DNA of 64,000 nt. Origin: Paenibacillus glucanolyticus NBRC 15330 (GTDB lineage: Bacteria > Bacillota > Bacilli > Paenibacillales > Paenibacillaceae). This document shows, piece by piece, positions 25,572-34,837 of the stretch. The stretch lies in the NCBI RefSeq assembly GCF_004000885.1, contig NZ_BIMC01000004.1, forward strand, positions 300,875 through 364,874. Direction: 5' to 3'. The notes under the pieces were generated by a model. That model was not told the origin of the DNA. It saw only the letters and a program-made list of their open reading frames with translations, and did no database searches. Each line of letters opens with the position of its first letter. The stretch's first letter is position 1. The position numbers and the translations under genes were made by a program.

Positions 25572-26237
25572 ATGAAATCGGAAAAAATTTCGGAAGCCGT
25601 GGTCCGCAGATTACCTGTATATTTGCGCTATTTGAATGAGCTTCAGAAGCGGGAGGTCTCAACTGTTTCATCCCAGGAGCTGGGGCAGAAACTGGATCTG
25701 AATCCTGCTCAAATTCGTAAGGACCTGGCGTATTTCGGTGATTTTGGACGGAAAGGGATCGGATATGATGTTTCCTATTTGATTGAGAAGATTCGCCAGA
25801 TTCTGAAGCTGGACCAGAAGATTAATGTAGCATTGGTTGGAGCCGGTAATCTTGGACATGCATTATCCAATTACAATGCATTCCTGAAGGATAATATGAA
25901 GATTGTGGCTATTTTCGATTCATATTCCCCCAAAGTTGGTATGAAAATCAACAACTTGACGGTTCAGCCGATGGAAGAGCTTGAGAAAACCGTACATGAA
26001 TACGGCATTCGTATCGGGATTATTACCGTTCCGGATTTTGAGGCGCAAAACGTAGCTAATCAGCTTATTGCAGCAGGCATCGAAGCGATTCTGAATTTTG
26101 CGCCAACCATCCTGAAAGCTCCACCTCATATCCGTATTCATACGGCCGATTTTACAACCGATTTGCAGAGCTTGGCTTATTATTTGGACAACGGTAAGGA
26201 GGAAGCTTCACATGACGACAACGAAGTGGATGGTTAA
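25572..26237 (+). CDS. rex: Redox-sensing transcriptional repressor Rex
   Basis: 221 residues. A winged helix at the N-terminus (AVVRRLPVYLRYLNELQ, SSQELGQKLDLNPAQIRKDLAYFGDFGRKGIGY) precedes a Rossmann domain with VALVGAGNLGHAL. Rex senses the NADH/NAD ratio and represses fermentation and respiration genes. GGGGGAGC lies upstream of the ATG. The last 26 bp overlap mtaD, an unusual neighbour. Confidence 0.96.
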   Translation: MKSEKISEAVVRRLPVYLRYLNELQKREVSTVSSQELGQKLDLNPAQIRKDLAYFGDFGRKGIGYDVSYLIEKIRQILKLDQKINVALVGAGNLGHALSNYNAFLKDNMKIVAIFDSYSPKVGMKINNLTVQPMEELEKTVHEYGIRIGIITVPDFEAQNVANQLIAAGIEAILNFAPTILKAPPHIRIHTADFTTDLQSLAYYLDNGKEEASHDDNEVDG

Positions 26238-27513
26238 GAACGGTACTTTTGCTGTGCTTGAGGATGGAAGATCCGTTCTTCGTGGATACATGGTTGTTGA
26301 GAATGACCGCATTACCTATCTTGGTGAGGAACAGCCGCCGGTAGAGGAAGGAACCGAGATTATCGACGGCACACATCTGTTGTTCCTGCCTGGTTTGGTA
26401 AATACCCATGGACATGCTGCCATGTCACTGCTCCGCGGTTATGGAGACGATTTGGCGCTGCAAGTATGGCTGCAGGAAAAAATGTGGCCGATGGAAGCCA
26501 AATTCACGGCCGATGATGTTTACTGGGGAGCCTCTCTTTCCGTGCTGGAGATGATCAAGGGCGGAACCACAACTTTTGTGGATATGTATGATCACATGGA
26601 CCAGGTTGCTAAAGTGGTAGAGGATTCAGGAATGCGCGGTGTCCTGACCCGTGGCGTTATCGGATTATGTCCGCCTGAGGTTCAGCAGCAAAAACTGGAT
26701 GAGGCGGTTGCATTTGCGAAGGACTGGCACGGCAAAGCCGATGGCAGAATCACAACGATGCTCTCGCCGCATGCACCGTATACGTGTCCACCGGATCTAA
26801 TTGAAAAATTCGTCCAAGCATCCCATGATTTGAATCTGCCGCTGCATACACATATGTCGGAAACGGACACGGAAGTGGCCCAGAATGTGAATGACTACGG
26901 ACTCCGTCCCGTTGCGCATCTGGAGAAGCTGGGCATGTTCTCTCGTCCTACACTTCTGGCGCACGCCGTCCATTTGACTGATGAAGAGATCGAGATTTTG
27001 GCTAAATATCAAGTCGCGGTCTCTCATAATCCAGGCAGTAATCTGAAGCTTGCCAGTGGTATAGCGCGCGTGCCTGCACTCCTGAAAGCCGGCGTTACCG
27101 TGTCCCTGGGTACCGACGGACCAGCGAGCAATAACAATCTGGATATGTTTGAAGAGATGCGTCTGGCTGCATTGATCCATAAAGGGGTAAGCGGTGATCC
27201 TACGGCCATTCCAGCAGCCGAAGCACTGCGGATGGGTACGGAGTATGGAGCCAAATCGGCTTTCATTGAAGATATAGGCACACTTGCCGTCGGCATGAAG
27301 GCGGATATGATCGCGTTGAATACAGATCAGGCGCACTTCCTTCCTCGAACCGATTATGTGTCCCATGCGATCTATTCAGCCAGTGCAAAGGATGTAGAGC
27401 ATGTATGGGTTGACGGCAAGCAGGTAGTGAAAAATGGCGCCAGCCTTACCCTCGACGAGGAACGTATTCGCCGGGAAGCCCAGTCTGCATTTGAGCGTCT
27501 TACAACCCTCTAG
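26212..27513 (+). CDS. mtaD: 5-methylthioadenosine/S-adenosylhomocysteine deaminase-like amidohydrolase
   Basis: 433 residues; metal-dependent amidohydrolase of the MtaD/SsnA/TrzN group. Metal ligands are visible in NTHGHAAMSLLRG, in LPLHTHMSET, in LLAHAVHL, and the catalytic aspartate in SLGTDGPASNNNLDM. It would deaminate the adenine ring of MTA or SAH, a side branch of the methionine salvage pathway whose other genes lie at 41371-49832. Its AAGGAGGAAGC site is inside rex. The exact substrate is inferred from family. Confidence 0.88.
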   Translation: MTTTKWMVKNGTFAVLEDGRSVLRGYMVVENDRITYLGEEQPPVEEGTEIIDGTHLLFLPGLVNTHGHAAMSLLRGYGDDLALQVWLQEKMWPMEAKFTADDVYWGASLSVLEMIKGGTTTFVDMYDHMDQVAKVVEDSGMRGVLTRGVIGLCPPEVQQQKLDEAVAFAKDWHGKADGRITTMLSPHAPYTCPPDLIEKFVQASHDLNLPLHTHMSETDTEVAQNVNDYGLRPVAHLEKLGMFSRPTLLAHAVHLTDEEIEILAKYQVAVSHNPGSNLKLASGIARVPALLKAGVTVSLGTDGPASNNNLDMFEEMRLAALIHKGVSGDPTAIPAAEALRMGTEYGAKSAFIEDIGTLAVGMKADMIALNTDQAHFLPRTDYVSHAIYSASAKDVEHVWVDGKQVVKNGASLTLDEERIRREAQSAFERLTTL

Positions 27514-27543
27514 GGAATAATCAAGGGGAGCGAGGAAGACGGA

Positions 27544-28062
27544 TTGAAGAAAAAAACGAAGTGGATATTGCTAAGTGTATCCGGAGTGCTGCTCTTGCTG
27601 CTAGGTCTGCAACTCTACTATTCGCATGTCATGAAGGACACTTGGAATGAAGAGAGAATGGCAATCAACGCTTCCAAACAGCATGGCGGTTTGGTTTCGA
27701 CAGGAAAGACCTATAAATCGGTGTGGGGCGAGGACAACAATTACTGGGTTGTCAGCGGCAAGGATAAAGACAATCAGGACCGAATGGTCTGGGTGAAATT
27801 CACCGATGATAATGTACCGGTTGACGGTGCCGATGCGGTGCAGTCTGTCTTATTGAGTTCCGGAATGTCAGAAGCACAGATACTGGATCAGATTCACAAT
27901 GATTTGCCAGGAGCAACCATTAAGAGATTGCTGCCGGGTATGTATGAAAATGAGTTTGTATGGCAGCTCCAGTACGAAAGCAATGGTCAGCGGGGCTATC
28001 GATTCTATCGTTTCCAAGATGGAAATCCGATCGGCAATGACATTATTCTTCCAAATCAATAG
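27544..28062 (+). CDS. tseB: Cell wall elongation regulator TseB-like protein (YpmB)
   Basis: 172 residues starting at TTG 27544, with GAGG 8 bases upstream. An N-terminal membrane helix (WILLSVSGVLLLLLGLQLYYS) anchors an extracellular pair of PepSY-like domains (DUF5590). In B. subtilis YpmB/TseB interacts with the penicillin-binding protein PBP2A. Position between dinG and asnS matches ypmB; aspB, which follows ypmB in B. subtilis, is absent here. Confidence 0.85.
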   Translation: MKKKTKWILLSVSGVLLLLLGLQLYYSHVMKDTWNEERMAINASKQHGGLVSTGKTYKSVWGEDNNYWVVSGKDKDNQDRMVWVKFTDDNVPVDGADAVQSVLLSSGMSEAQILDQIHNDLPGATIKRLLPGMYENEFVWQLQYESNGQRGYRFYRFQDGNPIGNDIILPNQ

Positions 28063-28071
28063 TAGAAAAAT

Positions 28072-28113
28072 AAAGAGAGACATCCCTATCAATTTCGGGA
28101 TGCCTCTTTTTTT
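28072..28113 (+). terminator. Terminator of the rex-mtaD-tseB unit
   Basis: AAAGAGAGACATCCC and GGGATGCCTCTTT pair with a small internal loop, followed by T7. Confidence 0.85.
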
Positions 28114-28181
28114 CACATCAATTGACAACGTTTACAATTAATAAAATGGAAAAACTGTTCTAAATATTTTCACAGATACGC

Positions 28182-28210
28182 ATGAAAAAGTATATAAAAT
28201 GTGATATACT
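28182..28210 (+). promoter_or_regulatory. Candidate promoter for the membrane protein / protease pair
   Basis: ATGAAA at 28182-28187, 17 bases, then TATACT (28205-28210) with a TGA extension directly before it. The leader to 28329 is AT-rich and about 110 nt long. Confidence 0.45.
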
Positions 28211-28328
28211 CATATTTGTACAAATTAAGCATACAAACTACATGCATCGTATTATATCGTTGTTACATGTCATTATATACAAAGAAAATGATAGACAAAA
28301 ACTATATAAGATTTTAAGGAGGAACTTC

Positions 28329-28862
28329 ATGAAACTACGCATTGTACCTATCGTGCTGACTGTCGTGATCTCAGCATCGGTCCTCTTTGGTGGATGGTTT
28401 CTGTATCGGCAGATGGCACAGCATAACCCGCTAGCAAATGTTGTTTCGCAGTATGATGGTGTGAAGAGTTCTCATATAGATATTAAACAGGATACGGTTA
28501 CTTTGAAACTTGATCTGGCTCCGGAAACGAATTTGCAGGGGCTTGTGCAGCATATAAAGCAAGAAGGCAAATCTGTAATTGGGCAGCGTGAGCTGAAAAT
28601 CCAGGTGGAGGAGCATTCCTCGGAAGCGCTGGACCAATGGTGGGAGCAGGCGATGTTATCCGTTGCAGAAGCGATGGACAACAAGCAGTACACCGATATC
28701 CAATCTTCGCTTGAGCAATTGGCTGGCGAGTCCACAAACTTAAAAGCGAAAGCAACCATTGATGACACCAATGTTTATGTCAGCTTGTCGGATGGGAAGT
28801 CTGGTAAATTTATTATCTTGCCGCGTCAACCGGGTAAAATGGGGGTTTGGAACCATGCCTAA
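28329..28862 (+). CDS. Membrane-anchored extracytoplasmic protein of unknown function
   Basis: 177 residues from ATG 28329, which has AAGGAGG 6 bases upstream; the frame extends further into AT-rich leader but without support. One N-terminal membrane helix (IVPIVLTVVISASVLFGGWFL) is followed by about 145 external residues with short beta-like strands (SSHIDIKQDTVTLKLDL), a helical middle and a basic end. It overlaps the FtsH-like gene by 8 bp, so the two are probably made together. No family was recognised. Confidence 0.75.
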   Translation: MKLRIVPIVLTVVISASVLFGGWFLYRQMAQHNPLANVVSQYDGVKSSHIDIKQDTVTLKLDLAPETNLQGLVQHIKQEGKSVIGQRELKIQVEEHSSEALDQWWEQAMLSVAEAMDNKQYTDIQSSLEQLAGESTNLKAKATIDDTNVYVSLSDGKSGKFIILPRQPGKMGVWNHA

Positions 28863-30357
28863 ACTGGCTAAAGAGATCATGCTGGGTTTTATCCCGGTTT
28901 TGTTGGTATTCCTCGTGTTTGTAGGCGTCAACGTTGTGCCTCTGTTTATTGCTGCGGCACTCGTGGGTACGCTGCTGTTTATTGCAAAGATGAAGGGCGG
29001 CATCGCGGTGGGGGCTGGTAATGAACGCAAGCGAAAGAAGAGCGGACCGGCCAAACTGACGTTCGAAGAAATCGGCGGGCAGGATAATGCCAAGCAAGAA
29101 CTCCGCGAGGCTCTGGATTTTCTCATTCGTCATGAAGATATCAAGAAATTTGGCATTCGTCCGTTGAAGGGCATTCTTCTTACCGGGCCTCCGGGAACAG
29201 GGAAGACCCTGATGGCCAAAGCCGCTGCCCATTATACGGATTCTATCTTTGTTGCTGCATCCGGCAGTGAGTTTGTTGAAATGTATGTCGGGGTTGGTGC
29301 CGGTCGTGTCCGGGATCTGTTTAAGGATGCCAGAAGCCGCGCTGCAAAAGAAAACAAACAAAATGCGATCATTTTCATAGATGAGATTGATGTGATTGGC
29401 GGCAAGCGTGAAGGCGGCCAGCAGCGTGAATATGACCAGACACTGAATCAACTGTTAACTGAAATGGACGGCATTTATTCTCAGGATACTCCGCGTATAC
29501 TGGTTATAGCTGCTACGAACCGCAAAGAAATGCTGGATAGTGCACTGCTGCGTCCAGGACGATTTGACCGCCATATTCAGGTGGATCTGCCCGATAAGAA
29601 GGGGCGTACACATATCTTGAATCTCCATGCGGGTAACAAGCCGCTGCATGAGGATGTCGACTTGGACAAAATCGCGGAGGAAGCCTATGGCTTTTCCGGC
29701 GCACAGCTGGAGAGTGTCATGAATGAAGCTGCAATCTATACGATGCGTGAGAATGAGCAGTTTATCCATCAGCGCCATTTATCCATGGCGATTGACAAAG
29801 TGATGATGGGTGAACGCTCGGACCGAGAATCGAATTTCGAAGAGAAGAAGCGCGTTGCCATCCATGAATTGGGACATGCTATTATGGCAGAGCTTGTGCG
29901 TCCCGGCAGTGTCAAGCAAGTAGCATTGAGTCCGCGTGGTAAAGCACTTGGTTATGTTAGGCATAATCCGCAACAGGAACAATACCTGTATACCAAGGCG
30001 TTCCTGGAAGAGCAGATTATGATAGCGCTTGGCGGTGCTGCCGCCGAGGAGATTTATTACGGGGGCCGAAGCACGGGCTCCAGCAATGACTTTGAGCAAT
30101 CGCTTAACATCGTAGAGACGATGATGAAGTCAGGACTGACGGCGCTCGGCATCATCAATATGAATATGGTAACTACGGAAGAGTTAATGAAAGAGAATAA
30201 TATGATTCTGGAAGAGTTAATGAACCGAACGAAAAGCCTCTTGGAACAGAATCGGCCAATATTCGACAATTCTCTTGACATCCTGTTGAAGGAAGAAATC
30301 CTCTCGGGAGAACAATTTCGTTGTCAATTTCGTGAAAACGCGCTTTTACCAGCATAA
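28855..30357 (+). CDS. FtsH-like membrane AAA zinc protease
   Basis: 500 residues from ATG 28855. Two adjacent membrane helices (residues about 9-44) come first with almost no external loop, then the AAA module: Walker A GPPGTGKT, pore loop FVEMYVGVGAGRVRDLF, Walker B FIDEID, SRH ATNRKEMLDSALLRPGRFDR. The protease domain has HELGH zinc ligands and the third ligand in STGSSNDFEQ. It is shorter than housekeeping FtsH (about 610-650) because the external domain and part of the C-terminus are missing. It is probably a second, specialised FtsH. Confidence 0.88.
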   Translation: MPKLAKEIMLGFIPVLLVFLVFVGVNVVPLFIAAALVGTLLFIAKMKGGIAVGAGNERKRKKSGPAKLTFEEIGGQDNAKQELREALDFLIRHEDIKKFGIRPLKGILLTGPPGTGKTLMAKAAAHYTDSIFVAASGSEFVEMYVGVGAGRVRDLFKDARSRAAKENKQNAIIFIDEIDVIGGKREGGQQREYDQTLNQLLTEMDGIYSQDTPRILVIAATNRKEMLDSALLRPGRFDRHIQVDLPDKKGRTHILNLHAGNKPLHEDVDLDKIAEEAYGFSGAQLESVMNEAAIYTMRENEQFIHQRHLSMAIDKVMMGERSDRESNFEEKKRVAIHELGHAIMAELVRPGSVKQVALSPRGKALGYVRHNPQQEQYLYTKAFLEEQIMIALGGAAAEEIYYGGRSTGSSNDFEQSLNIVETMMKSGLTALGIINMNMVTTEELMKENNMILEELMNRTKSLLEQNRPIFDNSLDILLKEEILSGEQFRCQFRENALLPA

Positions 30358-30383
30358 ATTGTTATGCTGGTTATTTTTTTTTA
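30348..30383 (+). terminator. Terminator overlapping the end of the FtsH-like gene
   Basis: ACCAGCATAA-ATTG-TTATGCTGGT, a perfect 10-bp stem, followed by ATTTTTTTTT. The stop codon lies within it. Confidence 0.9.
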
Positions 30384-30490
30384 CTTTTTTATCGTGCTAA
30401 GATATTATTATACTTTGTGCTCTAAACTGTATTTTTCGACAAATGGGGTACAATAAAGTATAGAGATAAGGAAAGGGTGGAGTAGAAACC

Positions 30491-31363
30491 ATGTACTTCA
30501 AAAAAATCGGCGTTGTAGGCGGCGGGACTATGGGGCAGGGCATTGCGGAGATGCTGGCTGCAAAGGGTCTTGACGTACTGCTCGTAGAGAAAACTCCAGA
30601 GAAACTGGACTATTCATACCGAATGATTGAGACCAGTCTAGATAAACAGCTGGAGAAGTGGGGAATTACCCAAGCAGAGAAGAAACTGATACTGAACCGG
30701 ATTCAAAAAGTAACTCATTTTGCCGAGCTTAGCACCTGCGATATGGTGATTGAGACCATTATAGAGGACTTGGAAGCGAAAAAAGAAGTGTTTACACAGC
30801 TGGATCAAGTATGTCCCAGCCATGTGATATTAGCAAGTAATACATCCACGCTTAGTTTGACGGAGCTCGCCAGCTCTACCAAATATCCTGAGCGTGTTAT
30901 TGGCATGCACTTCATACATCCTGTTTCCAAGGTAGATCTGGTTGAAATTATCCGCGGTCTGAAAACTTCCGATCATACGTTCACGGAAACGAAACGCTTT
31001 GTCGAGGAAGTTTCCGATAAAAAAGGCATCATGGTTTATGAATCCCCAGGCTTCGTTACAACACGCATGATCACGCTCCTCATCAATGAAGCAATGCATC
31101 TGCTTCAAGAAGGCGTGGCTTCGGCAGAAGATATCGACGATGCGATGAGAATCGGTTATAACTTCCAGCACGGGCCGCTGGAGATGGCAGACCGCTTTGG
31201 TCTCGATTCCATTCTTGCGGCGCTGGAGCGGATGTTCCGCGAGTATGGCGAGCTGAAATACCGTCCATCGATTGTCTTGAAGAAAATGGTTCGCGCAGGA
31301 CAACTGGGCGTCAAAACCGGAGAAGGCTTTTTCAAGTACGACAAGGATGGTGACCGGGTATGA
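30491..31363 (+). CDS. 3-hydroxyacyl-CoA (3-hydroxybutyryl-CoA) dehydrogenase
   Basis: 290 residues. The NAD-binding motif is GVVGGGTMGQGIAEML, the catalytic region is ILASNTSTLSLTELAS and GMHFIHPVSKVDLVEI, and the C-terminal helical domain ends in KTGEGFFKY. The length is right for a stand-alone short HBD as used in butyrate-type or polyhydroxybutyrate metabolism and fatty-acid oxidation. No thiolase or crotonase lies nearby; instead the gene overlaps ackA by 4 bp. Confidence 0.9.
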   Translation: MYFKKIGVVGGGTMGQGIAEMLAAKGLDVLLVEKTPEKLDYSYRMIETSLDKQLEKWGITQAEKKLILNRIQKVTHFAELSTCDMVIETIIEDLEAKKEVFTQLDQVCPSHVILASNTSTLSLTELASSTKYPERVIGMHFIHPVSKVDLVEIIRGLKTSDHTFTETKRFVEEVSDKKGIMVYESPGFVTTRMITLLINEAMHLLQEGVASAEDIDDAMRIGYNFQHGPLEMADRFGLDSILAALERMFREYGELKYRPSIVLKKMVRAGQLGVKTGEGFFKYDKDGDRV

Positions 31364-32568
31364 ATATTCTCGTAATTAACGCAGGCAGCTCTTCACTGAA
31401 GTATCAATTGTACAACATGACAGATGAATCCGTACTGGCCAAAGGGCTGGTTGAGCGGATCGGTATGGATTCCTCCATTTTGACCCATAAGCCGACCGGA
31501 AAACAGGACGTAACCGAGGTTAGCGAAATTCTGGAGCATACAACGGCCATCCGCAAGGTGCTTGGCATGCTGACGAATGAAGAACATGGAGTTATTGACT
31601 CCATCGAGAACATTCAGGCTGTCGGTCACCGCGTGGTCCATGGCGGTGAATCTTTCAAAGCGTCCGCGCTTGTAGATAGTGATGCAAAAGCCGAGATTCG
31701 CCGTTTGTTTGACTTGGCTCCGCTTCATAATCCGGCGTCTATGATGGGAATTAAGGCTGCGGAAACGAATATGCCGGGCGTGCCGCAGGTGGTTGTATTT
31801 GATACGGCATTCCACCAAACCATGCCGGAAAAATCGTATCTATACGCTATTCCAAGAGTTCTTTATAATAAATACAAAGTACGTCGTTACGGTGCGCACG
31901 GAACGTCCCATGCTTATGTCAGCCAGGCAGCAGCAGAGTTCCTGGACCGCCCGCTCGAGGATCTGAAGATCATTACCTGTCATATCGGCAACGGCGCTTC
32001 CCTGACAGCTGTTCAAGGCGGGAAATCTATCGATACCTCCATGGGCATGACCCCGCTGGAAGGTCTGATGATGGGTACCCGCAGCGGTGATTTGGACCCT
32101 GCCATCGTTCCGTTTGTCATGAACAAGGAAGAATTGACGGTCAATGAAGTAAACTCGATGCTGAACAAACACAGCGGACTGCTGGCGATTTCCGGAATCA
32201 GCAGCGATATGCGCGAGATCACGGAAGGCATGGAGAAGGGCGATCCGAATTCGACATTGGCTTTTGATATGTATGAATATCGTGTTCGTAAATACATCGG
32301 CTCTTATGCTGCGGCAATGAACGGTGTGGACGTTATCGTGTTTACGGCGGGAGTCGGTGAGAATTCGATCGTTCTTCGTCAAAGAGTGCTTGAGCAGCTT
32401 ACCTATCTCGGAGTAGAATTGGATGAGGAGCTGAACAGCATTCGTTCCGGCGAGCCGCGTCGTATTTCAACGGCGAATTCCAAGGTAGAGGTTCTCGTAG
32501 TTCCTACCAACGAGGAATTGGTTATTGCTCGGGATACGCATCGTATCGTACAAGCTTCTAACCGTTAA
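31360..32568 (+). CDS. ackA: Acetate kinase
   Basis: 402 residues of the ASKHA fold. NAGSSSLKYQLYNM, VGHRVVHGGE, DTAFHQTMP, GAHGTSHAYVSQ and FTAGVGENS are the expected phosphate, substrate and adenosine motifs. It interconverts acetyl phosphate and acetate with ATP. It begins within the stop of the dehydrogenase gene (ATGA). No phosphotransacetylase gene is in the window. Confidence 0.96.
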   Translation: MNILVINAGSSSLKYQLYNMTDESVLAKGLVERIGMDSSILTHKPTGKQDVTEVSEILEHTTAIRKVLGMLTNEEHGVIDSIENIQAVGHRVVHGGESFKASALVDSDAKAEIRRLFDLAPLHNPASMMGIKAAETNMPGVPQVVVFDTAFHQTMPEKSYLYAIPRVLYNKYKVRRYGAHGTSHAYVSQAAAEFLDRPLEDLKIITCHIGNGASLTAVQGGKSIDTSMGMTPLEGLMMGTRSGDLDPAIVPFVMNKEELTVNEVNSMLNKHSGLLAISGISSDMREITEGMEKGDPNSTLAFDMYEYRVRKYIGSYAAAMNGVDVIVFTAGVGENSIVLRQRVLEQLTYLGVELDEELNSIRSGEPRRISTANSKVEVLVVPTNEELVIARDTHRIVQASNR

Positions 32569-32598
32569 ATAGTAGTGATATAAGGGAGAGATTTAAGC

Positions 32599-33894
32599 AT
32601 GGCCACCAAAAGTGTGATTCGTAACGTCAACCAGCATGTCGGTGAGACCGTCACGATCGGCGCCTGGATTAACAACAAGCGTTCCAGCGGGAAGATTCAG
32701 TTCCTGCAGCTTCGCGATGGATCGGGATATATCCAGGGTGTTGTTGTGAAGAGCGAAGTATCCGAGCAGGTATGGGATGACGCGAAAAGCCTGACACAAG
32801 AGAGCTCTTTGTATGTGACGGGTGTGATACGTGAAGAGCCGCGCAGTCAGTCGGGTTACGAGATGACGGTTACCGGCATTGAAATTATTCATCTTACGGA
32901 AAACTATCCGATTACCCCTAAAGAGCATGGTGTCGATTATTTGATGGACCATCGTCATCTGTGGCTTCGCACACAGAAACAACGGGCAATTATGGTGATC
33001 CGCGCCGAAATCATCCGTGCGGTTCAAGCATATTTTGACACGAACGGATTTACCCTTGTGGATCCTCCGATTTTGACACCAACTTCGGCGGAGGGGACAA
33101 CAAACCTGTTCCATACGAAGTATTTTGAAGAGGATGCTTATTTGACGCAAAGCGGACAGCTGTACATGGAGGCCGCTGCTATGGCACTCGGTAAGGTATA
33201 CTCCTTCGGTCCTACGTTCCGTGCCGAGAAATCCAAAACCCGTCGTCACCTGATCGAGTTCTGGATGATTGAGCCTGAGATGGCCTTCACAGACCATGAG
33301 GAGAGCCTTCAGGTACAAGAGCAGTTCATTAGTTATGTGGTGCAATCCGTAGTCAAGAACTGCCGTCAGGAGCTTGAGGCGATCGGTCGCGACATTTCCA
33401 AGCTTGAGGCGATACATGCACCATTCCCTCGAATTACGTACGACGAGGCAATTGAATTCCTGCATACGCAAGGTTTCGATATTCCTTGGGGTGAGGACTT
33501 CGGAGCACCACACGAAACGGCTATCGCGGAGAAATATGATAAGCCGGTCTTTATAACACACTATCCGGCAGGGATCAAAGCATTCTACATGAAGCCGGAT
33601 CCGAATCGTCCTGAAGTGGTGCTGTGTGCGGATATGATCGCACCGGAAGGCTATGGCGAGATTATCGGCGGCTCGCAGCGGATAGACGATCAACAGCTGC
33701 TTGAAGAGCGCTTCAAGGAGCATGAGCTGTCGATGGAAACGTATCAATGGTACATGGATCTGCGTAAATACGGTACAGTCCCTCATTCCGGTTTTGGCTT
33801 AGGTCTGGAGCGCACCGTTGCCTGGATTTGCGGTTTGGATCATGTACGTGAGACAATTCCGTTCCCACGGACCTTGTACCGGTTGTATCCGTAA
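32599..33894 (+). CDS. asnS: Asparaginyl-tRNA synthetase
   Basis: 431-residue class IIb synthetase. The N-terminal OB fold ([23 protein letters not shown]) binds the anticodon; the catalytic core shows [10 protein letters not shown], the motif 2 region [21 protein letters not shown] and motif 3 [22 protein letters not shown] is upstream of the ATG. No T-box precedes it. Its place before dnaD and nth follows Bacillus order. Confidence 0.96.
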   Translation: MATKSVIRNVNQHVGETVTIGAWINNKRSSGKIQFLQLRDGSGYIQGVVVKSEVSEQVWDDAKSLTQESSLYVTGVIREEPRSQSGYEMTVTGIEIIHLTENYPITPKEHGVDYLMDHRHLWLRTQKQRAIMVIRAEIIRAVQAYFDTNGFTLVDPPILTPTSAEGTTNLFHTKYFEEDAYLTQSGQLYMEAAAMALGKVYSFGPTFRAEKSKTRRHLIEFWMIEPEMAFTDHEESLQVQEQFISYVVQSVVKNCRQELEAIGRDISKLEAIHAPFPRITYDEAIEFLHTQGFDIPWGEDFGAPHETAIAEKYDKPVFITHYPAGIKAFYMKPDPNRPEVVLCADMIAPEGYGEIIGGSQRIDDQQLLEERFKEHELSMETYQWYMDLRKYGTVPHSGFGLGLERTVAWICGLDHVRETIPFPRTLYRLYP

Positions 33895-33912
33895 GCTGTG
33901 AGAGGTGAGTCT

Positions 33913-34659
33913 ATGGACCACGGCAACGCTGGCACAGGCGTGAAAGGGTGGACAGCGGGCGCAGCTGCCGGCATGAGCCAAGGGATGACCCTTATCCCTT
34001 ACGCGTTGCTTCGGTATTATCGTTCCATCGGTTTAAGCGACCGTGAAGCAATGCTGCTCATACATCTGATCGGATATCAGCAGGTGGAGTTCAAGACGTT
34101 TCCTTCGCTGGAGGAGCTTTCGGACGTAACGGGAGCTCCGGCTTCTTTCATCGCCACAAGCCTGCAGCGCTTGATGAAGGAAGGGCTGCTCGGCATTGAT
34201 GAGTATGTGGACGAGACACAGGGGATTCATTATGAGCGCTACAATCTGAATGGATTGTATGAGAGGCTCGCTTCTTGCCTGGCTGAAGAGGGCAAGGAGA
34301 TGAGCGCTGATGGAACCACTTTTGCGTCCCCGCTATTAAATGCCCGTCCGGTTTCGGGCAAAGGAACGGACTCGGAGAAGTCAACGCCTGAGAAGGAAGA
34401 ACGAAATTTGTTCTCGATATTCGAAAAAGAGTTCGGCCGTCCCTTATCGCCCATGGAGCTGGAGACCATCTCCGGTTGGGTCGATGCGGACCGATATCCG
34501 GACGAGTTGATATTGTTAGCTCTGAAGGAAGCGGTATTTGCGGGCAAGCTTCATTTCCGCTATATCGACCGTATCTTGCTCGAATGGAGCCGCAATCGTG
34601 TACGCACCGCGCAGGATGCCAAAGCTTATACGCAGAAATTCAGGAATATTGGAAGATAG
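33913..34659 (+). CDS. dnaD: DNA replication initiation protein DnaD
   Basis: 248 residues from ATG 33913, with AGAGGTGAG upstream; GTG 33898 is in frame but less likely. An N-terminal winged-helix part (LIPYALLRYYRSIGLSDREAMLLIHLI, PSLEELSDVTGAP) is joined by a low-complexity linker to a C-terminal DnaD domain (FEKEFGRPLSPMELETISGW ... DRILLEW, YTQKFRN). It helps load the replicative helicase at oriC and restarts. nth, its usual neighbour, is displaced to 60907 here. Confidence 0.92.
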   Translation: MDHGNAGTGVKGWTAGAAAGMSQGMTLIPYALLRYYRSIGLSDREAMLLIHLIGYQQVEFKTFPSLEELSDVTGAPASFIATSLQRLMKEGLLGIDEYVDETQGIHYERYNLNGLYERLASCLAEEGKEMSADGTTFASPLLNARPVSGKGTDSEKSTPEKEERNLFSIFEKEFGRPLSPMELETISGWVDADRYPDELILLALKEAVFAGKLHFRYIDRILLEWSRNRVRTAQDAKAYTQKFRNIGR

Positions 34660-34662
34660 ATG

Positions 34663-34691
34663 AAGCACGTCCATATGGACGTGCTTTTTTT
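34663..34691 (+). terminator. Terminator after dnaD
   Basis: AAGCACGTCC-AT-ATGGACGTGCTT type perfect stem (AAGCACGTCCAT/ATGGACGTGCTT) followed by T6. Confidence 0.9.
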
Positions 34692-34837
34692 GTTATCCGC
34701 TATTTGATTGGATTGATGGCTGTTTTTTTATATAGTTGAAAATGGGATGTGCAGACAGGAGCTATCAGAAGCAGGAGAATATTCCTGCATCAGCGAATTC
34801 ATCTATTTACTGCAACCGGATGTGAGGAGAGAGAGAC

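Noticed and set aside
28182..28328. Extended N-terminus of the membrane protein at 28329
   Set aside because: The extension is AT-rich leader containing a candidate promoter, and a perfect AAGGAGG lies just before ATG 28329.
32593..33786. 397-codon minus-strand ORF
   Set aside because: It is the shadow of asnS; its translation has no recognisable motif, whereas the plus strand is an unmistakable class II synthetase.
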